DNA from: Hyperoodon ampullatus
Lineage: Eukaryota > Chordata > Mammalia > Artiodactyla > Ziphiidae
Direction: 5' to 3'
NCBI GenBank assembly: GCA_949752795.1
Contig: OX457061.1
Location: 31,996,425-32,060,424, forward strand
Length of the DNA: 64,000 nt
In this document: positions 56,213 to 64,000 of the stretch, piece after piece
How positions within the stretch are numbered: position 1 is the stretch's first letter
Layout of the letters: the number at the start of each line of letters is the position of its first letter
Notes under the pieces: model-generated
What the model was told of the DNA's origin: nothing
What the model saw: the letters and a program-made list of their open reading frames with translations, nothing else
Databases searched by the model: none
Program-made: the position numbers and the translations under genes

Positions 56213-57154
56213 GTCTCTGGGGCCCATGGAGACACAACCTGGAAACGGGGCTTGCCAGGATTAGGAAGCCAGGGCCAGCCCACGTATCACTCACCCAGAA
56301 GACAGCCCTCCCTGGAGAGAAAGAACCTCATAGTCCCCTCACAAAGAGGATAATAAATTCCGATTAGCCAAGGAAGCTCGGAGTCTAAATACCAGCAAAG
56401 CTCAGCCCCTGCAAGTGGGGACGAATCATCTGAAAGGTCATCCCAGAGACACTGAACAAAGGGCCTCGAGCAGCTGGGTCTCTTAATTTGAGGAAACACT
56501 GAAGCTTTTAAAGACACCAGAGGCAAAGCTGGAGAGATGGGCAGGTGGAGCGGCCTTCTGAGCACAGAGAGGATTTAATAGGAAGGGAAACACAAGCCCC
56601 ACAGGAGGCTCCAGGGCCCTGCAGCCACCACTTCTCTAGGCCAGGCTGAGGGCCTCTGGAAGGAGCCGCCATCACCTGCACTAGGCTGGGATGGCCCTTC
56701 TTGGCAGTGCATTAAAACAGAGTGGCTCTGATCTCAGCAATTAAAGCTTTAAAACCACAAGCCTCAGGGAGGGAGAAGGCTCAAAGGAACAGCCTGCCAT
56801 ATACCTCTGTCCACTCTGTTCCAGGCTGTGGGCTGCTGACACAGCCCAGTCTGTCTCCAGAAAATTCCAGAGGCCTCTCAGGAATCTAAGGCCAGGCCTA
56901 AGCCAGTGGCCTTTTGCCTGGGCCCAGAGGTTGTAAGATAGAAAGCTCTGTGGGAGGGCCAGGTGGTCGGCAGGAAGTGGCCTACTGGCCTGCAGCCATT
57001 CCCAGCTTCCAATAACCCTCTGGAAAAAAACTGAAGCAAGGAGAATGAAAGGGGCATCTTAACTTGAGCGAAAAACTGAACAAGTGGCCTCCTCCCGCAT
57101 AGAGGGCACTGTAAGCGTAGAACTGAGTCGAATCGCTCAGCCCCTCAGTCTGGA
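56213..57154. other. Repeat-free, GC-richer block
   Basis: Some 940 bp with no recognisable transposon and higher GC content than its surroundings. No exon is recognisable, and open frames stay below 100 codons. Unbroken unique sequence in a repeat-rich window could be a regulatory region under constraint; nothing in the sequence alone shows that. Confidence 0.35.
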
Positions 57155-57390
57155 GCAAGGGACCAGAACTGGTATGTACCGAGCCAAGGACTGTCTAACC
57201 AAAGAAAGGAACTCACATCATGGACCAACTGCTTAACAGAGATTTTCTCATTGACTTTAATCGTTACAACAACTTTGTGCAGGAGGTACTGTGGTCCCCA
57301 TTTTAGACAAAAGAAAATGGCAGAGGCCAAATCTGAACCTACACCTGGATGGTTCTAAGATCTTCTCTACAATATTATGCTGCCCCTAAA
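57155..57390 (-). repeat. MIR SINE, antisense
   Basis: 'gattttctcattgactttaa', 'cgttacaacaactttgtgca' and 'tggtccccattttagacaaa' identify antisense MIR. Confidence 0.75.
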
Positions 57391-57404
57391 TTGGACCTTC
57401 CACA

Positions 57405-57545
57405 AATATTAGCTGCCTATGCCTTGCAAATTGATTCTAAGAGGCTTAGTAGCTTGTCAAGTATCACACCGTTCATGAGTTACAGAACTGGGACTGGAAT
57501 TCATTTCTGACTGATTCCGAAGCTGACGTGCTTTCCTCCATGCCT
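57405..57545 (-). repeat. MIR fragment, antisense
   Basis: 'agtagcttgtcaagtatcac' and 'gaactgggactggaattcat' fit antisense MIR. Confidence 0.65.
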
Positions 57546-58759
57546 CATATATCTTTAGTTAAAATAAAATAATCCTGTGGCTTCTTGCCAATCAGGAAAC
57601 ATTTTGCTCCTTCACTCTTGAAGCCTAAGCCCTTTAAAGAGTAGCTCAGTAATTGCGCTGCCCCTGTGCCCCAGAAGTCACAATTTACTGCAGAATGAGG
57701 TGATGTGAAACAAAACAGACACATCTCCCAGGCCAAAGAGAGGCTGTCTGGATTGTACAGACCTGATGACTTTTATTGAGAAGATCTGAAGCTCATTTCG
57801 GTATAAAAAGTGGTGGAGGAAGGTGGCAGTGTGTATTTGAACTGATATGTGTTTACTTCCCACTCAGGCAAATTATTCCCATTTTTTAGTTTGGGTGAGG
57901 TAAGACCTAGTGGGCTTGAGCTATGGAGATGACCAATCGTTTCTTGAAGGGAAATTAGTTGTCGTTACCCAAAGCAGTAAGAGTGGGTCTCCCTTCCACG
58001 GTTCATGTGGCCCAGAAAATGCAGGTCTCTCTCTGCTCTTCAGATTTCAATACTGTAAAGGTTTCATAGGAAATACATGCATATATAATCAGATACTTCT
58101 CTTATTCTCTTGGGGGAAATGTTGCCAAGAGCAGAAACATACAAATTGAGAGGAATGGAAATCATCTAGGATATTGCTTAATACCTTACAGTTTCAGTCA
58201 AAATGACAAAGACCACTTTAAAGATTACTCATGCCTAATGGGCAGGAAATAGTTAACCCACAGAGGCTTGAAAGAGACCCCTCAAGTTGTTAAAAAACAA
58301 TCCCAGGGCCAGGCAGCTCCCATGAGCACCAGCTTTGTAGTAGAGACATTCACAGTAAAGAAAGCATTAAGGATGGGATGTCTCGAACAATGGGAGAAAT
58401 TCTTCCATTACAAGACTTGTGGTTCCAACATTATGCACACTAGATATTCTGAAAAAATTCCTTCCACAAATGTTTATAAATGCTAGATAAAATGAACAAA
58501 CATTCATTTAGATGCATGATTTGAGATCATAAGAAAGAGAAATCCTCAGAGGTCAGAAATGAAGAAGAAACTCAAAAGCAAGGATGTAGGCATGTGTGCT
58601 GATACTGCAGCTACCCTGAAGTGACCAGGGTCAGGCACGGTCACTCTCAGTAATCTCAGGGCTTTAGTTTTAATGCCCATGCTGTAATAAGACATGAGAT
58701 CTTGTGCTTATGCAAGGTGGGGAGAGTCAGAACTTAGTCACTTGCAGAACAACAGGATC
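57546..58759. other. Unclassified DNA
   Basis: No gene or confident repeat over 1.2 kb. Confidence 0.4.
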
Positions 58760-59410
58760 TATGAAGAATAACACATACAATAAAAGGATAAACCAGAAAT
58801 AATCAGCCTACCCCCAAAGAGATGACAAGAAACCTTGTCTCCCTCAAACAGTTGGCAGTTAGGAAAAGTCTGTAACCACCAACTTGCACCACATGTGTAT
58901 CTAAAGCCCTAACTGATTTCACTCATATGATCCTGAAACCACCGAGGTAGAATATTACACAAAATAGGTTCTAGACTTCCAATACCCCTGAAGCATCTAT
59001 AAGAAGAAAATATCACCACTCTTATGGGCAAATATCTGCAATCAAAAATGAACATGATTTCCACAAATAAAGACCTCCTCAAGATAACTCTCAATCCAAA
59101 GTAGAAACATATCCAAAAATTGATCTATCGTGAGTGTCGGCACAAACAAAAATGGTAGAATTAAGCCCTAAAGAACTCAGATAATCCATTGCATAGATAC
59201 TATAAAGTATATTAAATAGTCTAAAGGTATACCAAATAGCTCCCCCCAAAATGAGACACCCAGAAAAAATAGCTACTTTTAAAAGAATGAACTAGAACTT
59301 CTAGAAATGAAAAATATAGTCATTGAAATAAAAAATCCAGTACACAGTCTGTAACTGAAGAGAGATCTTGTGAACCAACTGATAGGTCTGAGGGCATAAA
59401 CTGAAGCCAC
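58760..59410 (+). repeat. Old L1 ORF1-region relic
   Basis: 'acttctagaaatgaaaaata' and 'tagtcattgaaataaaaaat' are typical of the ORF1 part of old L1M elements. The upstream A-rich sequence is probably the same element, with all frames broken. Confidence 0.6.
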
Positions 59411-59499
59411 TTGATACAGTAGAAAGAGTATGGACCAGTATGGTCAGATGGGCTGGGCTGCGCTGAATTGTGCAAAAGGGGTGCCACGTAAAATTACAA

Positions 59500-59755
59500 A
59501 ATAGAAACTAGTACTTATGAAGTGTTTATTATGCACAAGGCACTATGATAAACACATTATACATTATTTCATGGAATACAATTACCCTATGAGATAGGCA
59601 TTACTGTCTCCATTTTACAGATGATAAAACTGAGACTTAGGAAGACAATATCTTGCCCCCACATTATGCCAATAATTCAAAGAGCTAGGATGCAAACCCA
59701 GGTCTGTCTCATTCCAAAGTCCATTGTCCTAACCACTAGGTTTACTGCCTGCCCC
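59500..59755 (-). repeat. MIR SINE, near full length, antisense
   Basis: 'tctccattttacagatgata', 'aagagctaggatgcaaaccc' and 'ccattgtcctaaccactagg' span an antisense MIR to its tRNA-like head. Confidence 0.88.
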
Positions 59756-60684
59756 ATCAGCTTCCAATTCAATTTAAATCAGCTGTGTAGGCTTCTGTTG
59801 CCTGAGCATAGGAAAAATATTTTATTACAAACTTTCCTCCTCTTGAAGACCTAGTAGAGCCTTTCAAGAATATAGTTCACAGCTCTCTCCTCACTGCTAA
59901 CAGCAGAATTTGATTTACAGCTCACACTGTAGGCCAGAGGATTGTGGGAGACTTGAGGGTTAGGCAGGTATCTGGTGTCAGCACAGGCAAAGGGCAAGTC
60001 CAGAAGTCTGCCAAGTCTGCAAGGCTCAGGCAGATAAAAGTGATCAGAGCCTGTTATGGAAGTGTCTGAGAAGTCTGTAAAATGCTGGAAGACTGGGATG
60101 ACTTTGAAAGTCAAGGCTAGCAAAAGGCTCCAAAATGTGGTAGTTCCAATGATTACAGAGATCAGTATTATCGAGGTGCAATTGTGATCTGGATCAGGAA
60201 TGAAAGTTATTTTTCCTGTTGTTTTATTCTCTCATATTTCCAACTAAGGGCTGGCAGCTGAGCCCCCAGAAGAAGCTTGAAAAGCAGAAATCACCCCTGA
60301 CTATGCCAGAGACAGAGGCCACATAAAATCAGACTCTTTGCCTGGTGTGCCCCAGCCCAGGGTTGTATCTCCAGAAGGTGATGACCCCCTAGTAACACTT
60401 TGCACAGGTGACCGTATTACTGAAGTTTTATGCAAATACTAAAGCTCACTAGAAGCACTTCTAGGGATAGGTATTTTAGATTGCATTGCTAGTTTCTCAG
60501 TAAACAATTACTAAACATTTCTAAGAAATAAAAGCAAATTGCTGGAGACCCTGCAGAAAATGGTTCCATTAGTAACATTAACGTAATGCATATGAACAAA
60601 AGTCAAAGCTAAGAAAGTGTACGTTGTCATAATTTGTTTTCCCGACTTTCAGATAGGCTCTTGGATAGTTAACAAGGCTTGAAA
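59756..60684. other. Unclassified DNA
   Basis: No gene or confident repeat. It ends in 'gaaa', which also follows the second LTR. Confidence 0.4.
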
Positions 60685-61154
60685 TGAGATAGGCTGGGGC
60701 CTGGGATCTTCTACCAGAGTGTTTGCACCTGGACAGACTTCTCCTCCAGCAACAGAATACAAAGAAACTATGAGGGACCGAAAATAACTACATGCATGAG
60801 CAGTCAGGGCAATTATGAACAATAAGTACAAAAGGGCCACAAACAAACTGCCATTTTGGAGGTTCTGGGTTTAAAAAGGTACTGCGCGTGATCCCTGCAC
60901 ACAGCACCACCAAGGGAGTGGTCAGACCACCCAAGCCTTCCCTCCAGCCCAACCCATCAACCTACAGATCCACCCCTACCTTCCCCTTTAAGAAACCAGC
61001 CCCGTCCTCCCTCGGGGAGCAAGCAAAGTCACCTGTTTCTTGTTCTCACTCCCTCAAGCTGCAGCACCTGTCCCAGTAAAGCCTTGCCTAAATTTCTCTC
61101 CTGGCCTCATCAATTTCTATTGATTAAAGAGTCCAAGAACCTGGGCTGGTAACA
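60685..61154 (+). mobile_element. ERV LTR, left copy of a pair
   Basis: From 60876 on it aligns with the LTR at 62622-62891: 'ctgcacacagcaccaccaag', a CTTTAAG box, 'cacctgtttcttgttctcac', an AGTAAA in place of the poly(A) signal (61075-61080), and 'gattaaagagtccaagaacc' ending GGTAACA. The 5' limit is inferred from a TG preceded by GAAA, and the U3 part is strongly diverged. The ERV class is probably ERV1-like, judged from the TATA/poly(A) layout and the short LTR. No gag, pol or env is adjacent. Confidence 0.6.
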
Positions 61155-62459
61155 TACTTTGCCTAGTTAAGAGGTAGGATATCTGGTGTAGTTATACCTC
61201 CGGAAGGGGGGTGGGGGGTGATCCCAGGGCATGTGAAGCAAGTGCTGTTTTGTGCAGTTTAGTTTAGTGTACCCCACGCCTCGGGCCCACCTGTATGGGA
61301 AATTCAGGTTGAAGCACTGGAAAAGCCCTCTGGAAGGCACAAGGGCCACTCGCAGAGGCTGAGCAGGTGGTGAGAGTCCCTGACCTAGATTATTAATCAA
61401 CACAGGGATGATCCTAGATTAGAAATTTCTCCTCAAATGCCCATCTGAAATTCCTTTAAGGGAGTAGCCTCTTTCCTCAGTGTGGTATAAGACATGTGTC
61501 TAATAAACCCAAACATCTTCAGTTTCTCATAAGACAAAAGTAGGTAAACTTAAAGCTGTTTGGCAATTAATGTTCCAGTATTTTATCTTACTTGAAATGA
61601 CCTGAATAGTCAATAAATTCCTATCATTTCATTTAATTTAGCAAAACTAAAAGTTTCAAGTAACCAAAATCTGGAGAGACTACTTTGATAGACATTCCCC
61701 AAACATAATTATTCCTATAGTGTTTACCTGAAAGCTCTTATCTCTGTTACATTTACTTAAAAGTTTCATGTCATTTTCCTTGTTGATAAATAACAGAAAC
61801 AATATGCACTTACTGACTTGCAGTAACCCTAGGTACAATAAGAGTATGATATCTAATACTGATGACTCTAAAGCATGTCTGTATTAATCCAACTCACAAG
61901 TTCAAGCTAGCTTTAATAGCAGATATTAATTTAATAAATTCATTTGGCCAATTTCTTCTATATTTCTGAGAATTTATACAAGTGCTTAATTTCCTTTAAG
62001 CCAGTTAAATAGAGCTCGCTTGCAAATTAACTTTTTACATAAAGACAGAGCCAGAGAGCTCTTCGTTTTCCTGCTGTAGTTTAAAAAGGCCTCCTCTTTT
62101 CTCCCTCAGCTGCAGGGACTACAGTGATCAGATAAGTTCCTGAGAGCCCACGCAGAACAGTTACATTTTAAAGGCACAGGGAGAGAAATGCAAGCTCCTC
62201 TTCTTTTCTCTCTCTTCTTTAAAGTCCTAGTAAGTAACCCAAGGCCAGAGTCTCAGGCAGTGTGGGCTGTGTTTGCATTTCAAGGCTTCCGTGCTCGACC
62301 CATGCCCACGATTGCAGCAGAGACTTGCAGGAGAAGTTGGATAGACAAAACCACATAAAACATAGATCCTTTTAAATTCACTGACCGAGACTCAACATGT
62401 ACCAACTACAGAAACTCAAACTAAAGTCACAAACGAGAAACAAAGAGATGGTCTTACCG
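61155..62459. other. DNA between the two LTRs
   Basis: 1.3 kb lacking any recognisable primer-binding site right after the left LTR and any retroviral open frame. It reads like ordinary AT-rich genomic sequence. Either the viral interior was lost or replaced, or the LTRs are separate insertions. Confidence 0.4.
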
Positions 62460-62891
62460 TGAGGCGGTCTCTGGGGGGGACTTGGTTCAGCCCAGCTCCT
62501 CTCTCAACTGGCCCTTCTACCAGCCGGAGTTGGGAACTCAAAACAGAAAAGTACTGGGGGGTCACGAAAAGGTGACCCAACGGGGAGTCTCCAGGATGAA
62601 AGGGGACAAGAGCAAAAGCAGGGTACTACGCATGGCTCCTGCACACGGCACCGAGGGGATGAGCAGACTACCTCAGGCACCCCTCCGTCTCATCCACCAA
62701 TCAGCCCCTACTCTCACCCTATTTAAGGAACCAGCCCCACCCTCCTCGTAGAGCAAGCAAGGGCACCTGTTTCTTGTTCTTGCTTCCCTCATGCTGTAGC
62801 CTGAGTCCCAATAAAGACTTGCCTGAATCTCTCATCTGGCCTCTAATCAGTTTCTACTGATTAAAGAGTCCAAGGAGGCAGGTCGGTAACA
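62460..62891 (+). mobile_element. ERV LTR, right copy of a pair
   Basis: LTR architecture is clear at its 3' end: a TATTTAAG TATA-like box (62720-62727), 'cacctgtttcttgttcttgc', an AATAAA poly(A) signal (62810-62815), and 'gattaaagagtccaaggagg' ending GGTAACA, followed by GAAA. By eye about four of five bases match the left LTR in the last 130 bp. The 5' limit (a TG at 62460, with a run of Gs downstream) is a guess. An 89-codon frame inside it (62482-62751) is not a gene. Confidence 0.72.
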
Positions 62892-62964
62892 GAAATATTT
62901 ATGAACGTCATGATAATAGGAATAGTTTTAAAAGTCCTTCTCTCAATGAGTTTCCCAGTTCTCT

Positions 62965-63125
62965 AGAGTCAATACCATTAGCTCTAATTTACAGATGGGA
63001 AAACTGAGGCAAGAGTAGTTAATGGGAATTACACAAGGTCAAATAACTCGTAAGTGACAAGCTAGACTCTGATTTCAAGGTTCTCTGATTCTAAATCCTA
63101 TACCCTTGCAAAATCTCTTGGTGCC
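62965..63125 (-). repeat. MIR SINE, antisense
   Basis: 'atttacagatgggaaaactg' and 'acaaggtcaaataactcgta' identify antisense MIR. Confidence 0.85.
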
Positions 63126-63644
63126 AAACTGGTAGCTGACTTGAAGAAAGCACTTGCAAAAATGGGTTAAACGAATCTTATAGCGTGAAATTTATCAAGG
63201 ATAAATTTAAGGCACTTCCTGAACTTCTTCCCAAATTATCCATCAAAGAAGCATAGGAGACTGTGCCAGCAGCTCACTGCAAGAAAGATTCAGGAGGTAT
63301 CTAGTAGGAAGAATAGCATAAATAGCATAAATTAATATATGTGACATGGCCACAAAAACTGACCCATTAGGGAATTATGCTACAGCAGATGCCTCCTAGG
63401 ATACCTTACTCCGTTTGGGGTTTCTTGCTGTTAAGAGGAAGACCGATGAAGTGGAGGATGTTCCCCAAAGAGCAAACGAGATGGTAAACTGTCAATAGGA
63501 TGGCAGCATGTCAAAGAATGAAACAACTCAACATGTTTAATTTAGAGAATCCATGATAAGAATTCAAGATATTCTCACCCCCAGGCAAATGTGGAAACTC
63601 CAGGACTTTTAGAAAGAAGAAAAGTACCTCTGGGATACAATACT
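63126..63644. other. Unclassified DNA
   Basis: No gene or confident repeat. Confidence 0.4.
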
Positions 63645-63835
63645 AGACTCTGCAATGATGCCTGTCTGGATTTAAATTCTAATTCTACTATTTACCAGCT
63701 ATATGACCTTGAGTAAGTTACCTAACCTCTCTGTGTCTCAGTGTTCTCATCAATAGAATAATAGTACGAATAATAGTACCTTCCACGTAGGATTACTCTG
63801 AAGATAAATTTAACACAAGTTATTACCATAGCAGA
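63645..63835 (+). repeat. MIR SINE
   Basis: 'ctatatgaccttgagtaagt', 'ctctctgtgtctcagtgttc' and 'aataatagtaccttccacgt' give a sense MIR. Confidence 0.88.
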
Positions 63836-63841
63836 GCATAA

Positions 63842-63990
63842 ATCTCACTATATATTAAATATTTGCTGCTTCTTCTCCAATATGAGACTCATGAACTTCC
63901 TAAGAAGAGCATCAATCTCTCCAGCCAGGAGGGCAGCTTGGAGAGTGCTTCCCACTTCCTGAGCTTTGGGGGAGCCCACGTTTACCTCAG
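63842..63990 (+). other. Possible coding exon ending at a splice donor
   Basis: One frame is open from just after a stop at 63839-63841 to 63990, where a consensus donor CAG|GTGAGT follows (63988-63996). A pyrimidine-rich stretch (63863-63877) followed by TATGAG suggests an acceptor near 63886, which would make an exon of about 104 bases ending after two bases of a codon. Within it many third codon positions are G or C. I cannot match the peptide (it includes SINLSSQEGSLESASHFLSF) to a known protein. Fifty open codons and one donor can occur by chance, so this is a lead only. Confidence 0.2.
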
Positions 63991-64000
63991 GTGAGTCTTC

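Noticed and set aside
62482..62751. 89-codon frame as a viral or host gene
   Set aside because: It lies wholly within the LTR, across its TATA-like region.

Overview
This window reads as mammalian nuclear DNA, AT-rich and dominated by retrotransposon relics. I can support no protein-coding gene in it. Three copies of a tRNA-derived SINE of the CHR (cetacean/hippo) type sit at 2770-2981 (+), 39429-39645 (-) and 48750-48970 (+). Each has pol III A and B boxes and perfect 11-16 bp target-site duplications. Their form matches the SINE typical of whales and dolphins, so the organism is most likely a cetacean; the species cannot be told. The L1 3' ends have the artiodactyl/whale form, and the older layers (MIR, L2, MLT1, an MLT2-type ERVL LTR, MER5A, Tigger) are shared by placental mammals.

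Layout. From 0 to 18 kb there are mostly MIR and L2 fragments, one SINE, two MER5A-like hAT elements, and an MLT2-like LTR split by an L1 and itself sitting in a MIR. From 18.9 to 23.1 kb there is a dense stack of L1 pieces of at least three ages. From 23 to 32 kb there are sparse MIR/L2 relics and an MLT1 LTR split by an 806-bp L1. From 32.5 to 34.7 kb there is a decayed L1 body with an orientation switch, and then a MIR split by MLT1. From 37.8 to 46.8 kb there are older L1 fragments, a SINE, a Tigger DNA-transposon remnant, an L1 ORF2/3' relic and an L1 3' end split by MLT1. From 47 to 56 kb there are a pyrimidine tract, a SINE inside L2, a U6 snRNA retropseudogene with 18-bp target duplications, further L1 ends and a long L2. 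From 56.2 to 57.2 kb the DNA is repeat-poor. From 60.7 to 62.9 kb there are two related same-strand LTRs, perhaps the ends of a gutted provirus. At the extreme right edge an open frame runs into a consensus splice donor, a possible exon cut off by the window.

Nothing here acts as an operon or pathway. The sequence looks intergenic or intronic, and its content is a record of transposon insertions. I saw no CRISPR array, tRNA gene, CpG island, intact transposon ORF or convincing new biological system. Repeat names come from recognising family consensus sequences by eye. Ends without target duplications are approximate to tens of bases, and subfamily names are tentative.
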